Of a DNA stretch of 64,000 nt, positions 49,821-57,534 are shown piece after piece. Location: assembly GCF_012222305.1 (NCBI RefSeq), contig NZ_CP035730.1, forward strand, positions 434,001 through 498,000, read 5' to 3'. Below the pieces are notes generated by a model. That model saw nothing but the letters and a program-made list of their open reading frames with translations. It had not been told where the DNA came from and ran no database searches. Within the stretch, counting starts at the first letter, position 1, and each line of letters begins with the position of its first letter. Both the position numbers and the translations under genes were made by a program. This stretch comes from Sulfolobus sp. S-194. GTDB lineage: Archaea; Thermoproteota; Thermoprotei_A; Sulfolobales; Sulfolobaceae.

Positions 49821-50516
49821 TCAGCCTATTATAACTAATAAATAATATTTTCTCTTGAATATACTAGAGATATACAATTTATTCAACGCCGACAGAAGAG
49901 GAAGCATAGAATCAGCCGGACTTAAGGGAAAAACACTTCCTTGATAACACCCTTGCCCTACCCCTTTTACCTCTTGAACTACGCGATAACTCAAGCCTTT
50001 CAATTCGCAAAACTTCCGCAACTTAACCCTTCTCCAAGAACTAACAAAAAACCAAACATTCAAGAGAAAATAAGAAAGAAGAACGAGAACCAATTCCTTC
50101 CTAACATCACAACTCCTACTCCTAATCCTAAACTCCTCCAAAGAACGAAAAGCAGTCTCAACACCCCACCTACACCTATACATCTCAGCCAAAACAACAG
50201 CCCCTTGAACATCAACCTCACCCCTAATCAAAAACCCCACAACCTTACCATCCCCCCTCTTAAGCACAATTAAATAAGCACCAGAATCATGCCTCACACA
50301 CAAGAAACCAACATACCTCACCCCGGCGTAATTAACATCAACTTGCTTAAGCCTCTTCTCATACTTCCTATACATTTGAACCTTAGCAGCTATAACAAAG
50401 TCCACACCCAACTCCAAGAGAAACTTGATCACATCATTTACAGCAAACTCCCTATCTGCAAAGACCATGACAAGTCTAAGTCCCTCTTTATCCAGTTCTT
50501 CCTTAAGGACTTGCAT
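49821..50516 (-). CDS. Transposase of IS-A copy 1, C-terminal frame
   Basis: 231 residues. It contains VFADREFAVNDVI, the second Asp of the DDE triad, and AEMYRCRWGVETAFRSLEEF, the YREK-type region (Y-x2-R-x3-E) of IS4-superfamily transposases carrying the catalytic Glu. It begins at ATG 50516, which overlaps the stop of the N-terminal frame (TAATG). A single extra A in the A5 run near 50520 would join both frames into one protein of about 377 residues, so the split is either a frameshift mutation or a programmed -1 shift. Confidence 0.85.
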   Translation of the reverse strand: MQVLKEELDKEGLRLVMVFADREFAVNDVIKFLLELGVDFVIAAKVQMYRKYEKRLKQVDVNYAGVRYVGFLCVRHDSGAYLIVLKRGDGKVVGFLIRGEVDVQGAVVLAEMYRCRWGVETAFRSLEEFRIRSRSCDVRKELVLVLLSYFLLNVWFFVSSWRRVKLRKFCELKGLSYRVVQEVKGVGQGCYQGSVFPLSPADSMLPLLSALNKLYISSIFKRKYYLLVIIG

Positions 50517-50953
50517 TACTTTTTGAAGTCCTCGGCTATTCTCTTTATTGTTATTGGTAGGACTTCTAGGAAGGCTTTTTTTCTTCCTAGTAGGAAGATT
50601 GCTGCTTGGGCTAGTCCCCAGCTAGTCCCCTTATTTGGTCTACTTAATAGTGTTTTATCCTTGTGGTATTGTGGTATTGAGTGTAGGTCTATTGTTACTC
50701 TTCTATCCCTAGTTTCTCTTAATGCTTTCTTTCCCAATTCCTTGATTGCTTTTCTCACGTCTTCAACATTGATGTGGTTCAAGGCTCTTCTTCCCTCGTT
50801 TCCTAGTCTTGTCAAGTATGTTCCCCTAGCTTTAAGTAAGGCCTTGAGGAGTTGTTTAGGGAAAAGTATTATAGGGAGAGTTGAGTAAATTATCTTGAGG
50901 GCGGACCTGGCGAAGTCCCTATTGGTTTGCTTGACCCATTTTGTCTTAGGCAT
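50516..50953 (-). CDS. Transposase of IS-A copy 1, N-terminal frame
   Basis: About 145 residues from ATG 50953 (MPKTKWVKQTNRDFA). It contains RRVTIDLHSIPQYHKDKTL, with the first catalytic Asp. It ends in DFKK followed by TAA; the A-run just before the stop (AAAAAG) is where continuity with the downstream frame is lost. An upstream extension of this frame to 51118 leaves the element and is not part of it. Confidence 0.82.
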   Translation of the reverse strand: MPKTKWVKQTNRDFARSALKIIYSTLPIILFPKQLLKALLKARGTYLTRLGNEGRRALNHINVEDVRKAIKELGKKALRETRDRRVTIDLHSIPQYHKDKTLLSRPNKGTSWGLAQAAIFLLGRKKAFLEVLPITIKRIAEDFKK

Positions 50954-51208
50954 ATGATTAGGTCCACCCTCACTTATACAAACTTTTCTACAAAAATTAG
51001 CATAAATTAGATTTTTCTGAAATTTATTCATCTCGTTTTTTACGCAAAAAATGAGATTCCCATACTGAAGTTGCAAAGCAACGAGAAGGAGGAAAGTAAA
51101 AAGTTGCACGTTGAACAATTTAAAGCATAATACGTATAGCAGTTATTGGAAAATCCTTGTAGACTGAGGGAGGCTTGAAAACTTTTTAAAAATTAACCAA
51201 ACAAAATA

Positions 51209-52376
51209 CCCTAGACCCCAAATTCATCACCCCGAAAATAATTCAAGTGAATTAAAAAGTGGATAAAATATTTTAACTAAATATTCTTGAATAGTTGTAA
51301 TATTATCCTGTAAAAACAAGGCGATTAGGAGTAAGCGAAAATCTTCCTTGCTCGTCGTCCCCTTGAGGAGCAAGTATAGTGTATAGATTAACATTGCTAG
51401 GACGAAGATAAACAAGCGGAATAAGCGACTCCTTGATGACGTGAAGATTAGGAAAGATTTGATCAACTTGTATGATGTTTCTATTGGTGTTCTAACCTTG
51501 TTATACCACTTTACAACCATACTCCTATTTACGTCTAGGTTTGTCCCTTTAGCCAGGTACTCCTTTTCCCTACCATGGTGTATTATTAGTCTGAATTTTG
51601 CTTTTTTGCCTCTTGATTTTGCAGTGTAATCGCCGTCGAAGTTTCGATGTATTCCAACCTTTTCCACGGGTACTCCGATGATGAAGTTAAACCTTGATAA
51701 GTAGTTGATTACATCTACTGAGTAAAATCCGGCATCTAGTGCTATTAGTTCTATTTCTAGGCCCAATGCTAGTATTTGTTTTACTAGGTTTTCAACTATC
51801 TCTAGTCTGGTCATTCCTTTTTCTACGCGTGTGAATGCTAGTATTAGTGTTTTTCCCTTTACTCTTGTTGTTGCTGTCGCGTAGTTCCATGAGTAACCTT
51901 GTTTTGATCCGCTTGTTCCTTCTACGGGTTTTCCTTTGTATTTTATTGATGTCCAGTCTATTGAAATTTTTACGCGTTTTCTTTCGCTTAGTTGCTTGAT
52001 GGAGATTGTTTTGATCACGTTTAGTATTTGTTCTATTACTTGTGGTTGTTCTTCCACGTAGTTTCTTACTGTTTGTGGTGATATGTCAAATTCTTTTGCC
52101 TTGTTTTCCACGGAATCTTTTGTTAGTGCTGCTGTTACAAGTGTTTTCTTGACTTCTTCTGCCTTTCTTCCCTTGAAGTTTATGATGGAAAATATTTTTT
52201 CCTCGATTTGTACACGTATTTTAGGGTAGATGTAGTCTGGTGTTTTCAAGTGTTTCTCCCCTAAAGTAATACCAAACTACATCTACCCTAAACTTTTTCT
52301 CTAATTACAAAATTTTCAAGATAATAGATAATTATTCCCTGTAATTATTTTTGTAAAATGAATTTGGAGTCTAGGG
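51209..52376. mobile_element. IS-C (1168 bp) nested in IS-B copy 1
   Basis: Imperfect inverted ends of about 19 bp: CCCTAGACCCCAAATTCAT on the left and the complement of CCCTAGACTCCAAATTCAT on the right. A 4-bp duplication AATA flanks it (51205-51208 and 52377-52380). Virtual excision restores a leader aligned base for base with that of IS-B copy 2, just upstream of the transposase start. This gives the order of insertion: IS-B first, IS-C later. Confidence 0.9.
51227..52249 (-). CDS. DDE transposase of IS-C
   Basis: 340 residues. An N-terminal helix-turn-helix region (SVENKAKEFDISPQTVRNYV) precedes a DDE core: KISIDWTSIKYKGKP with the first Asp, LIALDAGFYSVDVINYL with the second, and RTPIETSYKLIKSF with the catalytic Glu and the IS4/ISH3-like spacing to Lys. 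The C-terminal end is hydrophobic. The gene fills the IS and appears intact. Confidence 0.9.
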   Translation of the reverse strand: MKTPDYIYPKIRVQIEEKIFSIINFKGRKAEEVKKTLVTAALTKDSVENKAKEFDISPQTVRNYVEEQPQVIEQILNVIKTISIKQLSERKRVKISIDWTSIKYKGKPVEGTSGSKQGYSWNYATATTRVKGKTLILAFTRVEKGMTRLEIVENLVKQILALGLEIELIALDAGFYSVDVINYLSRFNFIIGVPVEKVGIHRNFDGDYTAKSRGKKAKFRLIIHHGREKEYLAKGTNLDVNRSMVVKWYNKVRTPIETSYKLIKSFLIFTSSRSRLFRLFIFVLAMLIYTLYLLLKGTTSKEDFRLLLIALFLQDNITTIQEYLVKIFYPLFNSLELFSG

Positions 52377-52384
52377 AATATCGT

Positions 52385-53452
52385 GTGAATAAAAACCTCA
52401 GCAACGATACGTATTACCAAGCTTTAAACGATGCAATACATGCTGCACTAGCCCCACTAGAAAACATAAGAAAAGATACTGCAGTAAGACTACTACTAGG
52501 AGGAATAATAGGCAAGGGAGCATACGAAATATCACAAGAGATAAACATGGACTACATGACACTACTCAAAAACCTAGACAAGATAGCAAACGCAAACCTA
52601 GTAAAAGCAGTAAAAAACATAGTAAAAGACCACCCGGTACTACTAATAATAGACGACACACACGACCACAAAGAATACGCGAGAGCGATACCGGTATCAA
52701 GAAACGGAGCACAAGTATACTACTGCAAAACACACAAGAGATACGAACCAACAATACAACTCCTCATAATAACAATAAAGGACTTGAAAACAAACGAAAC
52801 TTATACGGTCTCAATAATACCGTATATACCACAAAAGGTTGTTGAGGTGTTAAGGGAGAGGGGAGAGGAAGTTGAGTTCAAGACCAAAATACAAGAATAC
52901 TTGGAAATATTACCGGGACTTGAAAAGGAGTTCAACATTGTGGGCAAGGTCTTCGACTCTTGGTATGTTAATTCTAAGACTCTTCTTGATGATACCGTCG
53001 GGGAACTCAAGTCCAACGCGCGGGTCGTCGAGGGTGGCAGATCCGTACCCGTTGGCGAGTTCCCCCAAGGGGAGTACTTAGTAGAATACTTGGGTACTCC
53101 CATAAAGTTACTTGTTATAGATGATTATAAGGGTTACGGGAGGAGGTATTTCTTCTCAACGAACGTCAACGATTCTCCCGAGGACATCTTAACCACTTGG
53201 GAGAACCGTTGGGACATCGAGGTGTTAATCAGGGAGTTGAAGGCTCTAGGTTTGGAGAAGGGTTCCTTCCTCACCTGGTTGAGGAACACCGGTTTCATTA
53301 TCTTAAAGACCTTTTCTTTGCTTGTAGTCTTGGTCTTCAAGTATTCCTTAGGTTTAAATCTAGGAGCTAAAAGGCTCTCTAGGTTGATAAAAAGAATTTA
53401 TCAAGGAGGCGGAGGAATCAAAAAATTATTTAAACGTAAGAGAAATCCGTAA
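52385..53452 (+). CDS. DDE transposase of IS-B copy 1
   Basis: About 355 residues from GTG 52385, which aligns with ATG 53541 of copy 2 (VNKNLSNDTYYQA against MDKNSEKQAYYKA). LLIIDDTHDHKEYARAIPV carries the first Asp pair, VFDSWYVNSKTLL the second, and ENRWDIEVLIRELKALG the R-x3-E-x6-K motif with the catalytic Glu. The open frame extends 9 codons upstream into IS-C, an artefact of the nested insertion. IS-C lies only 8 bp upstream of the GTG and probably cuts the gene from its own promoter. Confidence 0.88.
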   Translation: MNKNLSNDTYYQALNDAIHAALAPLENIRKDTAVRLLLGGIIGKGAYEISQEINMDYMTLLKNLDKIANANLVKAVKNIVKDHPVLLIIDDTHDHKEYARAIPVSRNGAQVYYCKTHKRYEPTIQLLIITIKDLKTNETYTVSIIPYIPQKVVEVLRERGEEVEFKTKIQEYLEILPGLEKEFNIVGKVFDSWYVNSKTLLDDTVGELKSNARVVEGGRSVPVGEFPQGEYLVEYLGTPIKLLVIDDYKGYGRRYFFSTNVNDSPEDILTTWENRWDIEVLIRELKALGLEKGSFLTWLRNTGFIILKTFSLLVVLVFKYSLGLNLGAKRLSRLIKRIYQGGGGIKKLFKRKRNP

Positions 53453-53459
53453 ACTGCTA

Positions 53460-53465
53460 TACGTA
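53460..53465. repeat. Shared 6-bp palindrome TACGTA between tandem IS-B copies
   Basis: TACGTA occurs at 51131, 53460 and 54617, that is, on both sides of each IS-B copy, and one copy is shared by the two elements. It is most simply a palindromic 6-bp target duplicated on insertion. Confidence 0.8.
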
Positions 53466-54616
53466 TAGCACTTGTCGGAAAATCCGTGCAGACCAAGGAG
53501 ACCTTGAAAACTTTTTAAAATTAACCCGGATGAAATATGCATGGATAAAAACTCAGAAAAACAAGCGTATTACAAAGCGTTGGAGAATGCAATAATCATA
53601 ACACTTACCCCACTAGAGGGCTTAAGAAAAAGCACAGCAGCAAAACTAATACTAGGGGGAGTAATAGGTTGCACAGCATCAGAAATAGCACAAGAAATAA
53701 ACATGGACTATGAGACAACACTAAAAAACTTGGACAAGATAGCAAACACTAGCTTAATAAAAGCAGTAAAGGAAATAGTAAAAGACCACCCGGTACTACT
53801 AATAATAGACGACACACATGACCATAAACAATACGCAAGAGCAATACCAGTATCGAGAAACTGCACACAAGTATACTACTGCAGAGAACACAAGAGATAC
53901 GAGCCGGCAATACAACTACTAATAATAGTATTAAAGGACTTGAGAACAAACGAGACTTACATAGTAGCAATAACACCCTACATACCGCAAAAGGTTGCAG
54001 AAATACTCAAAGAAAGGGGTGAAGAGGCAGAGTTCAAGACAAAAATCCAGTTATACCTAGAGTTACTACCGATACTCTTAAGTGAGTTCAATGTTGTTAT
54101 TATCTCCTTCGACTCTTGGTATGTTAATTCTAAGACTCTTTTACCTAATACTGTGGGGGAACTCAAGTCCAACGCGCGGGTCAACGAGGGTGGTAGATCC
54201 GTGCCCGTTGGCGAGTTCCCCCAAGGGGAATACCTAGTTGAGTATCTAGGTGTTCCCATAAAGTTACTTGTAGTAGATGATTATAAGGGTTTGGGTAAGA
54301 GGTACTTCTTCTCTACTAATGTAAATGATACTTCAGAGGACATAATAACTTCATGGGAGAGTCGTTGAGGATATTGGGGTTTTGATTAGGGAGTTAAAGG
54401 CGTTGGGGTTGGATAAGGGTTCTTTCCTCACTTGGGTTAGGAATAAGGGTTTCATAACCCTTAAAGCCCTCTCCCTCCTCTTCGTTCTCTCATTCAAATA
54501 CTCCCTTGGTTTACACCTCGGTGCCAAGAGAATTGCTAGATTGATAAAAACTGTTTATCAAGAATCTGGAGGGATAAAGAAATTGTTTAAGTGGAGGAGA
54601 AAAACATAAACTGCTA
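53466..54616. mobile_element. IS-B copy 2 (1151 bp)
   Basis: Ends TAGCACTT and AAACTGCTA, flanked by TACGTA at 53460-53465 and 54617-54622. It is in the same orientation as copy 1 and directly adjacent. The left leader is nearly identical to that of copy 1; the transposase is broken. Confidence 0.9.
53541..54609 (+). pseudogene. Frameshifted transposase of IS-B copy 2
   Basis: The first frame runs 53541-54368 (275 residues) with the Asp motifs IIDDTHDHKQYARA and SFDSWYVNSKTLL. It stops after SWESR because of one extra A in CGTTGAGG near 54373; removing it restores WDIGVLIRELKALG, continuous with the rest of the gene to 54609. Even in the restored frame the catalytic Glu of WDIEVLIRELK is Gly, so this copy is doubly inactive. 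Confidence 0.88.
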
Positions 54617-54622
54617 TACGTA

Positions 54623-54792
54623 AAATAGAATTGAGTATAAAATATAGCTTAGTAACGTTAGACATTGCTTTCTAAAATGATATCTATCTTTTGATAAAGG
54701 TACTTATCCCAAATATATTTGAGATTCGGAGGCAATGTAATGATAAACTTATTCCCCTTCTTTGAAATCTTTCTAGGTTTAAACTTGGAAAA
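54623..54792. other. Intergenic region between IS-B and kinase module
   Basis: 170 bp with no gene. It is the 3' flank of the kinase module on the minus strand; T/C-rich stretches near 54765 could serve as a terminator when read on the minus strand. Confidence 0.35.
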
Positions 54793-55560
54793 TCAATCTA
54801 CCCTGAAATAAACTATCAATACTCTATCACCAGGTTTCGCTACTCCATTTAAACGTAAGGGTACGTACGTATGTAAATCAGAGTCTTTAACGTAATCCGC
54901 TTCCCAGTATACAGAGTTTGAAACTGGTATATCGACACCGTAATTATCTACGCTATATTCCTTGTTTTCAACAGTAATTTTAGCTTCTGTATTTCTAGGT
55001 AGACCAATAACATCAAACATGATATGGTTTCGTTTAGCTTGTTTTCCATAGAGAAGCAATAACACTATACCGATAGGTGCTAAAATACCGCTCAGGATTA
55101 CTAAGGAGCCGAACCTAGCCAAATTCGATCCCTCACTGGTCATGAATAGACTCAGGGAAAGTATAATATTTTGAATAAAATACGGAACCAATATATAAAT
55201 TATTTTGGGCACTGTGCTCGGTACATTAGGGTAACCGAATAACAATGCAAAGAAAATAAGTATTAGAGACAAGAAAATCAAACCGTCAGGGCTATCGTCG
55301 TCTGTTCTCATTCCTCTTGAAAGAATGCTATTTACTGTTTTAAAAAATGATCTAGTTAAATAAGCAGTTTTAGGACTAGTTGCGAATAGAATAGTTGCTA
55401 TAACTATAGACATCACAAAGGAGATGTAAACTAATACCGCGTCTATACCCTCTAAAATTCCAATTTGAACCTTTAAGAGAAATATTAATGCTAATGCTTC
55501 AAATATCAGAAAGGGTGAAAGGTAGAAGACCCCATCTCTCAAATCGCTCAGGTAACTCAT
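54793..55560 (-). CDS. Kinase-less membrane paralogue of the kinase module
   Basis: 255 residues from ATG 55560, which overlaps the stop of the 577-residue kinase gene as ATGA; an upstream extension of the frame overlaps that gene and has no coding character. It has five or six hydrophobic segments (about 12-175) and then a beta-rich domain: VIGLPRNTEAKITVENKEYSVD, then VAKPGDRVLIVYFRVD. The same GLP..A..V..K.Y and PGD blocks stand between membrane part and kinase in the three neighbours. Here the protein ends after this domain. It could be a sensor or partner that forms mixed complexes with the kinases. Confidence 0.75.
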   Translation of the reverse strand: MSYLSDLRDGVFYLSPFLIFEALALIFLLKVQIGILEGIDAVLVYISFVMSIVIATILFATSPKTAYLTRSFFKTVNSILSRGMRTDDDSPDGLIFLSLILIFFALLFGYPNVPSTVPKIIYILVPYFIQNIILSLSLFMTSEGSNLARFGSLVILSGILAPIGIVLLLLYGKQAKRNHIMFDVIGLPRNTEAKITVENKEYSVDNYGVDIPVSNSVYWEADYVKDSDLHTYVPLRLNGVAKPGDRVLIVYFRVD

Positions 55561-57290
55561 GATCCCACCAACCTTGAAAAGTAATTGAAAACTTCTTCTG
55601 CTGTTGGTCTTGTTGAGGGGTCTGGTGATAGCATTCTTTTGACGAAGTTTTCTATCTCGTCTGGTAGGTTTGGTTGCCAAGATGATAGTTTTGTTTTTGC
55701 TTCGGAAATTTTGAGGGAGACGCAGTTTAGGTCGTGTTTTACATAACAATCGAATGCTTCGTTCATTTCCACTAGGTCGGGTCTGTCAGCTTTTCTGTTC
55801 AGTAAAACGTAGATTGTCATACCGAGTGCGAATATGTCTAATAGTGGTTTAGCTATACCTTCAAATACTTCCGGTGGGGAATATTCCAACGTTAATTGAT
55901 TTATTTTACTGCTAACCCTGAGAGCACTCCCCAAATCCCCCAACTTAAAGCCAACATTAAGTAGATAACGAGGACTGTTAGGCTTATCTTTTGCCAAGAA
56001 GATGTTTGATGGCTTAACATCCATGTAAACGTAACCGTGACCGTGGAGGTATTTTAAAGCTAAAGATACATCGGCCACAGCCTTATAAACTACTTTTTCC
56101 CAAATATGACTGTAATAGAAATTGTCATCTTTTAATAAGTCTTGTAAATTATCCTTCATCAATTCCATTACCATTATCGGAGGATTTATGAGGTATTGGG
56201 ATACATCGCCGTTAATTATTTTGTTTAGAGCAACACTGTCGACATAGAACCCGTATATCTTGATAATATTAGGGTGGTCTGATAGGTTTACAAGGCTCAT
56301 AGCTTCCTCACCCAACTTGGCAAAGAATTCCGTTAAGTTCTCGCTGAAAAGTTTGAATATCCTTATCGCCACCAGTTCGTCATTACTACTCTTTGCACTT
56401 AACACGTAACCGTAACCTCCTTCTCCTAAATACTTCAGAACAGTGTATGTGCCAATTTTTTTATTTAACCACACTTTGGTATCCCAAGTCGTGAGCAAAG
56501 GCTTTGATATCGATCTTGATCTAGGACTCAAAAAAGTTTCAGAATTTTTCACGAGCGTGTATTTTAACGTAATTACATCACCCGGTGTTACATAACCCCA
56601 TGAAAGGTCCGGCTTATAGACTCCGTAAGGCGAATTAATGTCTAACGCGTGCCAACTCTCGGTATAGCTATAAAGCGGTATGTGGAGAGTTTCGTTAAAC
56701 TCATAAGTTTTACCACCTATAATAACAATAGCATTTACTCCGGCTGGCAACCCCTCAACTTTAAAAGCGGCATGTTTAGAGGCTTGCTCAGAGGATCTCA
56801 ACATGGTTTTCATCCCCGAATAAGCCATGATCACCCCTATCGGGGAAAGAAACTGAGTGGCGATTAAATAACTTGCAAACTTTAGCCTTTTAGTACCGTG
56901 AATTTCTCCCATTTTATTAAACATGAATGAAATCGATGTCATGTGCATTAAATACATAAGAGCTGGGAACCAAAAATAAAAGTTAACATAGACAAAATCA
57001 GAAGCTACCACTAACCCCATGGTGGTGTAGGCTGGTAGTGCAACAAAACCAACGATCAAGTATCTGGTAATGTATTTAGAAAATATATCAATATCATCTA
57101 TAGAGAAAAAAGTTAAGAAACCATTAATTGCCATAAAGAACGCAAAAGCCACTTTTATGTTTTGTAAGGTTTGATCCACGAGGTTGACATCTAACGGAAA
57201 TAATTGTAAATTCATATAAACTAAAAAGTCGAACATTAATCCTTCTAATGTGAGGAGTATAAAGACGATTTTAAAGAATCGTTCTCGCAT
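55557..57290 (-). CDS. Membrane-anchored Hanks-type kinase with beta-3 Lys replaced by Arg
   Basis: 577 residues. About five hydrophobic segments (1-155), a beta-rich domain (about 170-265; VEGLPAGVNAIVIIGGKTY, GYVTPGDVITLKY) and a protein kinase domain (about 283-577). The P-loop is GEGGYGYVL; the usual VAIK reads VAIRIFK, so the ATP-anchoring Lys is Arg. The catalytic loop is YMDVKPSNIF (Asp, Lys and Asn kept) and the DFG motif is GDLGSA; EYSPPEVFEG is the APE region. Activity may be weak, or the Lys two residues on may compensate. The 3' 375 bp of coding sequence are identical to those of the next kinase gene upstream. It is coupled to the kinase-less gene. Confidence 0.85.
   Translation of the reverse strand: MRERFFKIVFILLTLEGLMFDFLVYMNLQLFPLDVNLVDQTLQNIKVAFAFFMAINGFLTFFSIDDIDIFSKYITRYLIVGFVALPAYTTMGLVVASDFVYVNFYFWFPALMYLMHMTSISFMFNKMGEIHGTKRLKFASYLIATQFLSPIGVIMAYSGMKTMLRSSEQASKHAAFKVEGLPAGVNAIVIIGGKTYEFNETLHIPLYSYTESWHALDINSPYGVYKPDLSWGYVTPGDVITLKYTLVKNSETFLSPRSRSISKPLLTTWDTKVWLNKKIGTYTVLKYLGEGGYGYVLSAKSSNDELVAIRIFKLFSENLTEFFAKLGEEAMSLVNLSDHPNIIKIYGFYVDSVALNKIINGDVSQYLINPPIMVMELMKDNLQDLLKDDNFYYSHIWEKVVYKAVADVSLALKYLHGHGYVYMDVKPSNIFLAKDKPNSPRYLLNVGFKLGDLGSALRVSSKINQLTLEYSPPEVFEGIAKPLLDIFALGMTIYVLLNRKADRPDLVEMNEAFDCYVKHDLNCVSLKISEAKTKLSSWQPNLPDEIENFVKRMLSPDPSTRPTAEEVFNYFSRLVGS
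55590..55964. repeat. 375-bp sequence identical to 57562-57936 (copy 1)
   Basis: Encodes the kinase C-lobe from just before the DFG-like motif to near the C-terminus. Compared base by base with copy 2, no difference was found. Flanking sequence diverges at once on both sides, which is the mark of gene conversion or recent recombination. Confidence 0.95.
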
Positions 57291-57534
57291 ACATATTAAT
57301 TTAGAAAATCATGTTATTAATTTTTCACCTTAATATTCAAAGTACGTCCCAGAGCTTAAAATATGTCTAAGCTTGGTCGGTTCACGGATCTATTGCGAAT
57401 TATAATAATTCACATCAATCATGTAATATTAACTATAGCCATCACTTTATGTAACCTAATCTGAGATTAAAATATATTTATTTAGGCTAAGAAAGACTGA
57501 ACCACCCCATACTTATCTTTTATTTGGCGTGAAT
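57291..57534. other. Intergenic region between two kinase genes
   Basis: 244 bp. On the minus strand, TATA-like stretches near 57470 and 57310 could drive the 577-residue gene separately. No gene or repeat was seen. Confidence 0.4.

Larger units (their letters stand above)
49731..51067. mobile_element. IS-A copy 1 (IS4-superfamily type, 1337 bp)
   Basis: 17-bp inverted ends CAGTATGGGAATCTCAT and its complement, flanked by a 4-bp direct repeat AAGT (49727-49730 and 51068-51071). It carries a transposase in two frames on the minus strand. It sits 12 bp after the left att core, so it may have removed or replaced the left end of the element. Confidence 0.92.
51137..53459. mobile_element. IS-B copy 1, interrupted by IS-C
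   Basis: Ends TAGCAGTT (left) and AAACTGCTA (right), flanked by TACGTA at 51131-51136 and 53460-53465. When IS-C plus one copy of its 4-bp duplication is removed, the remaining length is 1151 bp, equal to IS-B copy 2. It carries an apparently intact transposase on the plus strand. The element belongs to the IS4-like DDE superfamily by its YREK-type region. Confidence 0.88.

Noticed and set aside
50289-50888. Long plus-strand open frames across IS-A
   Set aside because: They are antisense to the transposase, have no conserved motif, and arise from its codon bias.
54793-55749. 318-residue version of the kinase-less protein
   Set aside because: The first 63 codons lie inside the 577-residue kinase gene in another frame and read as a basic, non-conserved peptide; the ATGA overlap at 55560 gives a normal membrane-protein start.
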